Counted from the stretch's first letter, positions 6,238 to 12,595 are shown. The stretch is DNA of 13,001 bases from Microcaldota archaeon (GCA_021791075.1 JAJYXH010000107.1:1-13001), one strand, 5' to 3'. The notes: a model not told the origin generated them from the letters alone. Program-made: numbers and translations.

Positions 6238-7558
6238 GGAACTCGTCGTACGTTGTCCTCTCGCTTATCTCGCCTACAATGTTCTTGGGGAGCATCTCCT
6301 TCGCCTCGCCAGCTTTGTAGTTTCCTAGGAGCCACCCGAGTTTTACATACGCTGTCTCGGGTAGCATGTCTTCGCAGTATATGGCTCCTGCGGCTCTCTG
6401 CATTCTTGCATTGCTGTACACCCATTCGTTGACCCTTCCATAAAGGCATTGGGAGGCTATGCCTATTACCAGCCCCTTTTCCGACGCTTTTTTTAGGGCC
6501 GATAGCCAGTTGAACTCCGAGTGCTTTGCCGATACAGGGAGCTGGCCGAGCCCGGTGCCCTCGAATATGATTCCCCTATAGCCCTGGCTTATGTAGTAGT
6601 CCACCACCCCCGGATCGGAGCTTGGAGCCACCTTGATCAGAACCACCTTTGGCTCGTATCTGTTGGCAAGTCTGGCCGAGGCCTTCCTGTCGGCCTTTCT
6701 GTAGCTGCCCCGGTAGGTTATCTCTCCTCCCGCGCTTATGCTGGCTATGGGGATGCTGTTTATAGGCTTGAAGGCGTCCCTCCTTGAAGTGTGCATCTTC
6801 CTTGCCTTTGTTCCCCTTATGAAAGAGCATGAGTTGTCTGATGAGCTCTCGTGCATGCATATCCCGACCTCCCCAATGTCGCTCTGTGCGGCGATCCTGA
6901 GTGCGCAATTGATATTCAGGAACGCATCGCTTGAGCCGCGATCTGTGCTTCTCTGTGCGCCTGTGATGACTACAGGGCCGGGAAGATCCTGGACCATGAA
7001 GCTCATTGCCGCTGCCGTGTAATGCATCGTGTCTGTGCCCATTGTTACTACCACACCCACGCTCCCACTGTCGAAGGCCTTCTTCACCTCCTCTGAGATC
7101 TTCTGCCACTCAAGGAACGTTATGTCCTCGCTGAATGTGTGCATCACATCCTTTACCTCTATGTTTGCTATCTCCTGCGCTTCGGGAACCGATGCAAGCA
7201 GCTCCTCTGGGGTGGTGAGGACTATCACCCCTCCAGACACGTAATCGACCTTGCTTCCGATCGTGCCCCCGGTATAAAGAATTGTTACTTTTGGAAGCGA
7301 TTTGTTCTGTTTGATTGTTGTTTTTGGAAACGACACTTTTCCTTCTGCTTCTCCCAGTTTCTTTATCTCGGCTTTTGCGGCATTAATGCCTATGTTGTAT
7401 CCGTCATTCTGTTTGAGTATGAGCGTGTTTTCGTCTCCGATCTCTGGGCGGGGCATGAGAAGTCCTTCGAACGTCTCGTTGTTCTTAGTGATGCTTATCC
7501 TGTCCCCTACCTTTATCTTGAGGAACCCAAATCTCTCGAGCATCTCTTTGCTGTACAT
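6230..7558 (-). CDS. gatD: Glutamyl-tRNA(Gln) amidotransferase subunit D (asparaginase-like)
   Basis: The 442-residue subunit releases ammonia from glutamine or asparagine and passes it to GatE. Residues 1-85 form the GatD-specific N-terminal domain. The L-asparaginase-type domain begins at VTILYTGGTIGSK. All four catalytic positions known in GatD are present: Thr-99 in GGT, Thr-175 and Asp-176 in MGTDTMHY, and Lys-251 in IRGTKARK. GAQRSTDRGSSDAFLN (about 200-215) is another strongly conserved block. It is the first gene of the minus-strand run that continues to position 2864. A TnpB element lies just upstream, leaving 76 bp (7559-7634) between the element end and the start codon for the promoter. 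Confidence 0.97.
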   Translation of the reverse strand: MYSKEMLERFGFLKIKVGDRISITKNNETFEGLLMPRPEIGDENTLILKQNDGYNIGINAAKAEIKKLGEAEGKVSFPKTTIKQNKSLPKVTILYTGGTIGSKVDYVSGGVIVLTTPEELLASVPEAQEIANIEVKDVMHTFSEDITFLEWQKISEEVKKAFDSGSVGVVVTMGTDTMHYTAAAMSFMVQDLPGPVVITGAQRSTDRGSSDAFLNINCALRIAAQSDIGEVGICMHESSSDNSCSFIRGTKARKMHTSRRDAFKPINSIPIASISAGGEITYRGSYRKADRKASARLANRYEPKVVLIKVAPSSDPGVVDYYISQGYRGIIFEGTGLGQLPVSAKHSEFNWLSALKKASEKGLVIGIASQCLYGRVNEWVYSNARMQRAAGAIYCEDMLPETAYVKLGWLLGNYKAGEAKEMLPKNIVGEISERTTYDEFHG

Positions 7559-7586
7559 AGGATCGATATTATTAACATAGGGTGTG

Positions 7587-7600
7587 TTGGTTTATTAGTT
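7587..7600 (-). promoter_or_regulatory. Possible TATA box for the gatD operon
   Basis: The minus strand reads AAAAACTAATAAACC, centred about 36 bp before the gatD ATG, in the short gap left between the TnpB element's right end and gatD. It is the best-placed AT-rich element; a second AT-rich stretch at 7566-7576 is too close to the start codon. Weak inference. Confidence 0.3.
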
Positions 7601-7614
7601 TTTGTCTGTCTGCC

Positions 7615-7800
7615 TTGTTTGATAGAATAGTAGTGTGACATCTTCCCCAGTCTAAAGTCCGAGGCTTCCCTTGAAATCGATGTTGCCCGATCCCAAGGTA
7701 TGTTCTCGTTTCGGCGATCCTGCTTTCGCATCCGTTTCCAGATGCAAAGAGGCCGGATCTCCACGAGCGTAACTTCCAGCATGAGCTGCGGTAGCTCTTC
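7615..7800 (-). ncRNA. Predicted omega-RNA (reRNA) of the TnpB element, with guide
   Basis: TnpB proteins use an RNA that covers the 3' end of tnpB and the right end, with the following flanking bases acting as guide. Here the scaffold would lie at about 7635-7800 and end with the hairpin 7645-7664 and GATGTCAC; the guide would be the roughly 16-20 bases at 7615-7634, beyond the element end. The 3' boundary follows from the conserved end sequence; the 5' boundary is a rough estimate from other systems. No expression evidence is available. Confidence 0.5.
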
Positions 7801-8893
7801 TGAGTATGTTTATCGCGGCATTTATATCCCTGTCGATCCGGATGCCGCACCTGCCGCACGCATATACCCTCTCGGAGAGCGGCATGTCGATGATCTTGCC
7901 GCAGTTGCTGCACTCCTTCGTCGCGCGTCTTGGATCCACCGTCACTACCGTCATACCGGCACTCTCGGCCTTGTACGAAAGCATTCGGATGAACCTGTTC
8001 CATGAAGCGCCCTGGATGGATTGTGCCAGCCGGTGGTTCTTCATCATGTTGCCGGTGTGCAGGGCCTCCACCGCAAATGAAGTATGTCCTGAAGAGACCA
8101 AATCCCTTGACAGCCTGTGCATGAAGTTGTCCGACTGCCCCGTAACCCCGTTCCATTCCTTCTGAAGCCTCAATTTCGCCTTCTCCCTCCTCTTTGAGCC
8201 TTTGTTCCTTCTCGCAACGACCCTCTGCCAGTGTGCGATCCTTCTCCTCCTCTGCCTGAAGAACTTCGGCTTCTTTATCTTCGTTACGTCTGACATCGCG
8301 ATGAACGACTCCAGACCCAGGTCAATACCGACGGGATTAGTGTCCGGTGACTTCTGCACCTCGACCTCCTTTGCCGCGGTGAATATCGCGTAGTACTCTC
8401 CGGACTCCCTCTTTATGGTCATCGCCTTTATCCTGCCTTCGATCCGCCTGTGGAGTTCTATCTTCATCGTCCCTATTCTGGAGACGCGCAATCTGTCCTT
8501 CTCTATCGAGAACGAGCCGTTGTTCTGCGGGTAGGTTATCGACCTGTATCTGTCTATCGACTTGAAGCGCGGGAAGCCCGCCTTTATTCTCCTGCCCTTC
8601 TTTCTCTCATCAATCCTCCGGAAGAAGTTCCGGTACGCTTTCAATAACCTGTACTTTATCTCGCACCTGGTCTGGGAGTAGAGCCGCAGGAATCTCTTCT
8701 CCTTCTCTATCTCCTTGGCGAACCTGTTCAGCGACGCCATGGTGATTCCGGATTTGTTCTCCTTGTAGGCCTTTATGGTATCTTCCAGGAGGGGGTTGTA
8801 GAACTCCTTTGCGAGAATTAGCCTCTCATCTATCTCCCTCCGCCTCCTTGCGTTGGGGTAGACTCTGAACCTATACGCGCGTATAGATTCCAT
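7652..8893 (-). CDS. tnpB: TnpB (IS605 OrfB) RNA-guided nuclease, intact
   Basis: This 413-residue protein is a full-length TnpB with all active-site parts. RuvC I is VGIDLGLES with Asp-191. RuvC II is FAVEALHTGNM with Glu-276. RuvC III is DRDINAAINI (Asp-354/356). A four-cysteine zinc finger lies between II and III (Cys-328, 331, 346, 349). The Asp-191 and Glu-276 positions are close to those of ISDra2 TnpB. The start at 8891-8893 (MESIRAYRFRVYP) matches the start of the partial copy at 714-716; an in-frame start 11 codons upstream lies in the element's left-end region and is less likely. The stop codon lies inside the right-end hairpin, as is usual. The protein probably cuts DNA matching its omega-RNA guide next to a TAM, which helps retain the element. 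Confidence 0.93.
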   Translation of the reverse strand: MESIRAYRFRVYPNARRRREIDERLILAKEFYNPLLEDTIKAYKENKSGITMASLNRFAKEIEKEKRFLRLYSQTRCEIKYRLLKAYRNFFRRIDERKKGRRIKAGFPRFKSIDRYRSITYPQNNGSFSIEKDRLRVSRIGTMKIELHRRIEGRIKAMTIKRESGEYYAIFTAAKEVEVQKSPDTNPVGIDLGLESFIAMSDVTKIKKPKFFRQRRRRIAHWQRVVARRNKGSKRREKAKLRLQKEWNGVTGQSDNFMHRLSRDLVSSGHTSFAVEALHTGNMMKNHRLAQSIQGASWNRFIRMLSYKAESAGMTVVTVDPRRATKECSNCGKIIDMPLSERVYACGRCGIRIDRDINAAINILRRATAAHAGSYARGDPASLHLETDAKAGSPKREHTLGSGNIDFKGSLGL

Positions 8894-8945
8894 GGCAGGT
8901 ATATCGCCGTGAAGATTTATGCGCATTGCTGCGGTTCGCCCTCAT

Positions 8946-8965
8946 CCCGCCATGAATGGATGGGG
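8946..8965. repeat. Left-end hairpin of the second TnpB element
   Basis: CCC...GGG and CCAT...ATGG arms can pair around a short loop with an internal mismatch. It is placed like the palindrome at 759-778, and both are followed on the minus strand by CGGGATGA. Confidence 0.45.
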
Positions 8966-8988
8966 ATTTCCCGCTCACATATTTAAAG

Positions 8989-9061
8989 TGCGCCAGCCGG
9001 GATTTGAACCCGGGCATTTGCCTTGGGAAGGCAAGATCCTACCAGGCTAGATAACTGGCGC
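8989..9061 (-). tRNA. tRNA-Gly (anticodon CCC)
   Basis: On the minus strand the acceptor stem GCGCCAG pairs with CTGGCGC, with discriminator A. The D stem is ATC/GAT. The anticodon stem TTGCC/GGCAA encloses TTCCCAA with anticodon CCC. The T stem CCGGG/CCCGG encloses TTCAAAT. It reads GGG codons. There is no encoded CCA or intron. It begins 4 bp after the PAC2 stop codon, so it is probably transcribed with the GINS-L44e-aIF2-alpha-PAC2 operon and released by tRNA processing. Its 3' end is about 11 bp from the TnpB element. Confidence 0.95.
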
Positions 9062-9065
9062 GAGA

Positions 9066-9839
9066 TCATCTTATGTAGGAGAAGGTCTGCTTTGCTGCCG
9101 GCTGCCCCTCCTGCGGCTGCGCTTGGCCTGATGCCTTCTCGAGCTCCTTGAGCAGCTTCTCGGTCTCGGCCTTGATCTTGTCTATGCTCGAGAGGTCGAC
9201 CTCGACGTTTAGCAGCGGGCTCAGCTTCTCAAGCACGGACTTTGCGGCATTTGCGTCTATCTCAAGCATTCCGGTCTCCCCCATCAGGCATGCTGCTGGT
9301 ATCTTGTACTTCTTTGCGAATGCAACTACCAATCCTGCAGAGCCCCAGATCGCACCGGTTGCCTTTCCTATGAGTATGCCGTTCTTTGAGAGCTTCCCCC
9401 TGAGCTGCTTTTCTGTTGCGACCCCGAAGACGCGCGGGCGATCGACGTATTGATTGTTTATGTTGTACCCGCCTATCGTGTATATGATCTTGCCGTTTAT
9501 CGATTTGAAGAATTTTACTATCTTCTCGTTTATCTCGTACTGGCCTTCTGGGGAGCCAGCCTGCATGTCCCCTACCAGAACGATTATCGTCTGTTTTGTC
9601 TTTTGGTTTTTGTAAAAGTAGAATCGGTTGCTTGCCATTCTCACCCCCCCATTCTTCAGCATAATCACCTGGTGGAGGAAGTGTGGTGAGTAGAGGGTTG
9701 CGAGCCTCTTCGCTTTTAGTGTGGTCTTGAGGTGCTCGCCGACAAGGCTGCCTACGGTCCCTATACCAGGAAGACCGACTATCAGTATAGGATCCTGCAT
9801 CTTCTCTTTTGAGTTTAGGTATATCTTTGTCTTCTCCAT
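9066..9839 (-). CDS. PAC2 family protein (proteasome assembly chaperone-like)
   Basis: The 257-residue protein has the PAC2 signature near its N-terminus: DPILIVGLPGIGTVGSLVGEHL (about 16-37), then YSPHF, and later GGYNI (about 113) and GKATGAIWGSAGL (about 158-170), followed by CLMGETG (about 184). Archaeal PAC2 proteins are homologues of the eukaryotic proteasome assembly chaperones, and some bind the 20S core. A charged helix (about 205-240) and a Gln/Pro/Ala-rich linker precede the terminal FSYIR; the near-terminal Tyr recalls, but does not exactly match, the HbYX proteasome-docking motif. The ATG follows the aIF2-alpha TAG directly, with no gap. PAC2 next to aIF2-alpha is a known archaeal arrangement. 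Confidence 0.9.
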   Translation of the reverse strand: MEKTKIYLNSKEKMQDPILIVGLPGIGTVGSLVGEHLKTTLKAKRLATLYSPHFLHQVIMLKNGGVRMASNRFYFYKNQKTKQTIIVLVGDMQAGSPEGQYEINEKIVKFFKSINGKIIYTIGGYNINNQYVDRPRVFGVATEKQLRGKLSKNGILIGKATGAIWGSAGLVVAFAKKYKIPAACLMGETGMLEIDANAAKSVLEKLSPLLNVEVDLSSIDKIKAETEKLLKELEKASGQAQPQEGQPAAKQTFSYIR

Positions 9840-10601
9840 CTACTGCGCCCTGTTGCTCTTTATTGAATACGATATCTTCTTGTCGAACTTCTCCAGTATC
9901 GCCTGCGCGGCCTTTATCCGGCCCTCGGCCTTGGGGTAGCTCGAGTCTTCAGAGAGGAGCCTGTAGTGGGGTGCCCCCAGATATAGCACATCGACTCCGC
10001 TCTTCTCTACCGCACCGAGCGCCTCTTTTATTATGGCTATGCCGCTGTGCGTGTCTGTGGTCGTCATCTCGATGGTGTAAGACACCGTGTACCTCTTCGG
10101 CTTTATGGTCTTGAATATTATCTCGTAAAGTGCCTCCTTGAACTTCTTCTCCTTCATGTCGGATAGAGGATCCTTCTGTTCGAATATGTCATTTACGAGG
10201 TCGTTGTATGTTGACGCCTTCTTTGATATCTCAGTGATTATCTCTGCTTTTTTTTGTTCTGTGCCAGACGCGGCCAGTGCCTTGGCGAATATTCCTTCGG
10301 CTCTCTTCTCAAGGTTGTACTCCGCTAGCTTGCTCTTCTTCTCACCACCGCTGGCCTTCTTGAATGAGATGTCTATTGCCCTCTTTGTCTTGTCTACGAA
10401 TATTACCTTCGCGACCTCCTTCTGGCCCTCTTTTATGAACTCGTGTATGTTCTTTATCCAGCCTGACGCTATCTCTGATATTGGGAGGTATGCATCGACG
10501 TTGTACTCCTGAAGGGTGCAGTACGCGCCGTAGGGCATTATCTTGTTGATCCTAACAATAACAAGTTCCCCCACATCCGGCAGCTCTTTTGGAAGGATCA
10601 T
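9840..10601 (-). CDS. eif2a: Translation initiation factor aIF2 subunit alpha
   Basis: This 253-residue protein is the alpha subunit of the heterotrimeric factor aIF2, which brings initiator Met-tRNA to the small ribosomal subunit. The S1/OB domain is at residues 8-85 (GELVIVRINKIMPYGAYCTLQEY and LPISEIASGWIKNIHEF, then AIDISFKKAS). A helical domain follows (about 88-170), and the C-terminal alpha/beta domain that binds the gamma subunit is at about 175-253 (KPKRYTVSYTIEMTTTD and GVDVLYLGAPHYRL). The position of the eukaryotic Ser-51 regulatory loop has no obvious counterpart to judge. It starts 4 bp after L44e and abuts PAC2. The genes for S27e and Nop10, often placed around aIF2-alpha in archaea, are missing here. 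Confidence 0.96.
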   Translation of the reverse strand: MILPKELPDVGELVIVRINKIMPYGAYCTLQEYNVDAYLPISEIASGWIKNIHEFIKEGQKEVAKVIFVDKTKRAIDISFKKASGGEKKSKLAEYNLEKRAEGIFAKALAASGTEQKKAEIITEISKKASTYNDLVNDIFEQKDPLSDMKEKKFKEALYEIIFKTIKPKRYTVSYTIEMTTTDTHSGIAIIKEALGAVEKSGVDVLYLGAPHYRLLSEDSSYPKAEGRIKAAQAILEKFDKKISYSIKSNRAQ

Positions 10602-10605
10602 TCAC

Positions 10606-10887
10606 TCAGCGTTTAATCTCTATCTTCTTCTTCGTTCTCATTCCAAAAACACGGTCGGTAACCTTCTTGCAGTCCGCGCATTGGAGCATTGTCTTCTGCT
10701 TCTTTCCAAGCTTCTTTGGGTGTATCTTAGGCTCTACGCTTCCCACGTACCCCCTGATTGCCCTGTTGTGCCTCCTTGTGCCTATGCTCAGGCCCGAGGT
10801 GGCCTTCTTGGTATATGTTTTTATGGAATGTTTTGTGTGTTTGTTGCAGAACTTGCAGTATGTCATTATCTCTTTTTCTATTTTCAT
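10606..10887 (-). CDS. rpl44e: Large ribosomal subunit protein L44e (eL42)
   Basis: The 93-residue, strongly basic protein has the L44e zinc-binding pattern: CKFC at residues 11-14 and CADC at 70-73. Between them lie KHTKHSIKTYTKKATSGLSIGTRRHNRAIRGYVGSVEPK, with the conserved GYGG-like loop as GYVGS. The C-terminus RVFGMRTKKKIEI fits the family. It binds rRNA near the E site of the large subunit. It lies 7 bp after the GINS gene and 4 bp before aIF2-alpha in one operon. Confidence 0.95.
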   Translation of the reverse strand: MKIEKEIMTYCKFCNKHTKHSIKTYTKKATSGLSIGTRRHNRAIRGYVGSVEPKIHPKKLGKKQKTMLQCADCKKVTDRVFGMRTKKKIEIKR

Positions 10888-10894
10888 AAGATCA

Positions 10895-11362
10895 CTAACT
10901 TGTTATCTCTCCTATCTTGTTGTTTATTATGAACTCCACATCTGAAGTATTCGCTATCTGTATCGTATCCCCTTCCTGGTAGGGGCCTATCTTACTGCCG
11001 TTTGGTGTTATGATTTCTGGTATTTTTATATTTATCTTTATCGTTGTTGTTTTTACCTGCTGCTCTTCCTTGTTTATTATTTTGAGTATTTGGTAATATA
11101 TATCTTCCTCCTCAGCCGGCAGGGGTGTTGGGAGGGGCTTGTTGTATGCAAGGTATACCAGGATCTTTTGCATCCTCCTTGATTTAAGTGCGCCGAGTGT
11201 CGATTGTTTGTTCTGGAGTTCCTGGGTGTTTGCGTTTTTGGGTTTTTTATTATCTGCTTCTATGTTTGCGTAGAAGTTTCTGGGCAGGGGCTGTAACTCT
11301 CCTGTCTTCTTCTCTTCTATTAGTTTTGCGAATATTGTCTCCGTTTGCATTTCGGTTTCCAT
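10895..11362 (-). CDS. Archaeal GINS complex subunit (Gins51/Gins15 type)
   Basis: The 155-residue protein matches archaeal GINS subunits, part of the CMG-like replicative helicase with MCM and GAN/RecJ. The N-terminal A domain has ELQPLPRNFYANI (about 22-34), close to the common LQKLPxxFY start of Gins51. Next comes the helical SRRMQKILVYLAY (about 61-73), then LPAEEEDIYYQI. The small C-terminal B domain reads PEIITPNGSKIGPYQEGDTIQI (about 115-136) and ends in NKIGEI. A terminal B domain after the A domain is the Gins51 order; it is somewhat short for the family. The ATG at 11362 has no ribosome-binding site; a second in-frame ATG lies 4 codons later. It is the first gene of the operon with L44e, aIF2-alpha, PAC2 and tRNA-Gly. 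Confidence 0.8.
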   Translation of the reverse strand: METEMQTETIFAKLIEEKKTGELQPLPRNFYANIEADNKKPKNANTQELQNKQSTLGALKSRRMQKILVYLAYNKPLPTPLPAEEEDIYYQILKIINKEEQQVKTTTIKINIKIPEIITPNGSKIGPYQEGDTIQIANTSDVEFIINNKIGEITS

Positions 11363-11444
11363 TCAAAAACACTTTTAGCCTGCCCCAGAGTTCCGCTTTT
11401 AAAAAAATGAAATTCCAGTTCTTTGTGTTACTATTTACGATTTA

Positions 11445-11466
11445 GATAATATATATAATATATAAA
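11445..11466 (-). promoter_or_regulatory. TATA-rich promoter region of the GINS-L44e-aIF2-alpha operon
   Basis: The minus strand holds TTTATATATTATATATATT between tRNA-iMet and GINS. It is the strongest TATA-like sequence here and would give a leader of about 60-70 bases. A second candidate, TTTTTTTAAAAG at 11399-11410, lies nearer to the ATG and would give a very short leader. The choice between them cannot be made from sequence. Confidence 0.4.
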
Positions 11467-11496
11467 GAAAGTCCGATTAGCGGAAGTGTGGGGGCA

Positions 11497-11571
11497 TAGC
11501 GGGAGGTGGATTTGAACCACCGATCTCCGGGTTATGAGCCCGGCGGGCACTCCATGCTACCCTACCCCGCT
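11497..11571 (-). tRNA. Initiator tRNA-Met (anticodon CAT)
   Basis: On the minus strand the acceptor stem AGCGGGG pairs with TCCCGCT, with discriminator A. The A1-U72 end pair and the start AGCGGGG are marks of archaeal initiator tRNA. The D stem is GGG/CCC. The anticodon stem CCGGG/CCCGG, with its three G-C pairs next to the loop, is the initiator signature; the loop CTCATAA gives anticodon CAT. The T stem GGTGG/CCACC encloses TTCAAAT. It has no intron or encoded CCA. It has its own TATA box upstream and lies between TFE and the GINS operon. Confidence 0.93.
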
Positions 11572-11595
11572 TTATTATGATGTTTTCTGTCTGTG

Positions 11596-11606
11596 TTTAT
11601 ATATAA
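11596..11606 (-). promoter_or_regulatory. TATA box of initiator tRNA
   Basis: The minus strand reads TTATATATAAA, centred 30 bp before the mature 5' end of the tRNA. This is the expected place for an archaeal tRNA promoter with a leader of a few bases. Confidence 0.6.
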
Positions 11607-11648
11607 CCCTTTCCGTCCGTGTATTGATAGGAAGTAGGAACCGGAGAA

Positions 11649-12434
11649 CTAGGCCTGGGCCTGATTCTCACTGAAGAGGGCCGACACCTGCGACCTGTCC
11701 AACGCCGCTAGCGCCTTGCCGCATTCGCACGTGAACTTTATCTCAAAAGCAGAATCGAAGGGAAGTATGACCTTCTGGTCCCCATAACACGAGACGCAGT
11801 AGAAGAAGTCATTACACTCGCCGTTAACTGTGGGATTCGCGTCACCGGGCTTGTCTGCGAGTGTGCCCCTGAAGGCTATCATCTTCTCCCTATCAAGGTA
11901 CCACTTGAACGTGAGCCATCCCTTTCCATCCTTGTTTATGTCATACTTGGTAATTCCATAACCGTTAAGCACGTTGAGCATCCTCCTGACCTCATTGACC
12001 TTGACATCCATCTTTACAGCAAGCTTGTCGTCAGTGTGCGGCGCAGAATTCAGGTTATTTATAAGATCCACACCCAACTTACCAACATTCTTCACCACAA
12101 ACTCGTTGAACACCCTATCAGAGAGTATTACACCAACCTCCTTAGCCCTGGCGGAACTAGCCAAGGCCTCTTCAGCATCGGCCTGGGCCTTCAACAGGAG
12201 GCTCTTCCTGGAGGGCTGGCGGGGCTTAGACTTTACAGCGGTCTTCTCCCGTTCCCTATCTCTGGCAGGCAAAACCTTCCTTACGCTAGCCTTCTCAGTC
12301 TTCTTATGGGAGGCAGGCCTGACCTTCCTTACGCTAGCCTTCTCAGTCTTCTTATGGGAGGCAGGCCTGACCTTCCTATGTGCTGCCTTGGCAGGCCTCC
12401 TCTTGGAGAGTTTTTTAGTGTTTTTATTGGCCAA
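11649..12434 (-). CDS. tfe: Transcription factor E (TFE, TFIIE-alpha homologue) with basic repeat tail
   Basis: TFE helps TBP/TFB open promoter DNA with RNA polymerase. The family core occupies residues 100-261 of this 261-residue protein: a winged-helix domain (about 106-185, FNEFVVKNVGKLGVDLINNL, VRRMLNVLNGYGI, WLTFKWYLD) and a zinc ribbon with Cys-213, Cys-216, Cys-236 and Cys-238. Archaeal TFE is usually about 170-190 residues, so the first 80 or so are extra. They are rich in Lys, Arg, Ala and Pro and contain two exact copies of a 16-residue unit (residues 23-38 and 39-54). The frame has no ATG before residue 142; I take the TTG at 12432-12434 as start because GTGAT lies 6 bases upstream and a TATA box further up. 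A start nearer the core cannot be excluded. Confidence 0.9.
   Translation of the reverse strand: MANKNTKKLSKRRPAKAAHRKVRPASHKKTEKASVRKVRPASHKKTEKASVRKVLPARDREREKTAVKSKPRQPSRKSLLLKAQADAEEALASSARAKEVGVILSDRVFNEFVVKNVGKLGVDLINNLNSAPHTDDKLAVKMDVKVNEVRRMLNVLNGYGITKYDINKDGKGWLTFKWYLDREKMIAFRGTLADKPGDANPTVNGECNDFFYCVSCYGDQKVILPFDSAFEIKFTCECGKALAALDRSQVSALFSENQAQA
12274..12369. repeat. Exact 48-bp tandem repeat, two copies, inside the TFE gene
   Basis: The units are 12274-12321 and 12322-12369, identical at all 48 positions. A third unit starts at 12370 but diverges after 8 bases, and the bases before 12274 keep only a partial resemblance. The length is a multiple of 3, so the reading frame is kept and the protein gains a 16-residue unit per copy. 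Perfect identity points to a recent duplication or continuing copy-number change. Confidence 0.97.
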
Positions 12435-12440
12435 AGAATC

Positions 12441-12445
12441 ATCAC
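12441..12445 (-). promoter_or_regulatory. Ribosome-binding site supporting the TTG start of TFE
   Basis: GTGAT on the minus strand is a piece of the full anti-Shine-Dalgarno complement GGAGGTGATC. It ends 6 bases before the TTG at 12432-12434, the best-supported start in this frame. Confidence 0.45.
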
Positions 12446-12474
12446 GGTACAGTTTCTATAAATATTGCACATTT

Positions 12475-12486
12475 CTTATATAAAAG
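12475..12486 (-). promoter_or_regulatory. TATA box of the TFE gene
   Basis: The minus strand reads CTTTTATATAAG, centred about 46 bp before the TTG start. Transcription from about 12454 would give a leader of roughly 20 bases that holds the GTGAT site. A weaker AATATTTATAG at 12456-12466 would instead make the mRNA leaderless. Confidence 0.5.
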
Positions 12487-12568
12487 CCTATCCTGCTCTA
12501 TATGGTAGATTCTGAAACCATTACCACCATATATAGTGCTCTTTCTGCTATATAAACATATCATAATG

Positions 12569-12595
12569 TAACAATACCATTACAATATATTGTTA
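12569..12595. repeat. Inverted repeat TAACAATA / TATTGTTA
   Basis: Perfect 8-base arms at 12569-12576 and 12588-12595 are separated by 11 bases. It lies about 85-110 bp upstream of the TFE TATA box, where a regulator could bind, but may be a chance feature of AT-rich DNA. Confidence 0.4.

Larger units (their letters stand above)
7635..8978 (-). mobile_element. Complete IS1341-type (IS200/IS605-group) TnpB element
   Basis: The element contains one intact tnpB and no tnpA. The right end overlaps the tnpB stop codon. A hairpin at 7645-7664 (minus strand CCTCGGAC, TTTA, GACTGGGG) is followed by GATGTCAC ending at 7635, the terminal sequence typical of archaeal and other IS1341-type elements. The left side has a hairpin at 8946-8965 and TGAGC at 8973-8977, also present in the first element. 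The left boundary near 8978 is approximate. The element fills the space between the 3' end of tRNA-Gly(CCC) (8989) and gatD. Without TnpA it is immobile on its own. Confidence 0.75.

Noticed and set aside
8894..8926. Eleven extra N-terminal residues on the intact TnpB
   Set aside because: They fall in the left-end region of the element, and the other TnpB copy begins at the equivalent internal Met.
12280..12400. Tandem repeat read as a CRISPR-like array
   Set aside because: The 48-bp units are directly adjacent, with no spacers, and lie in frame within the TFE coding sequence.
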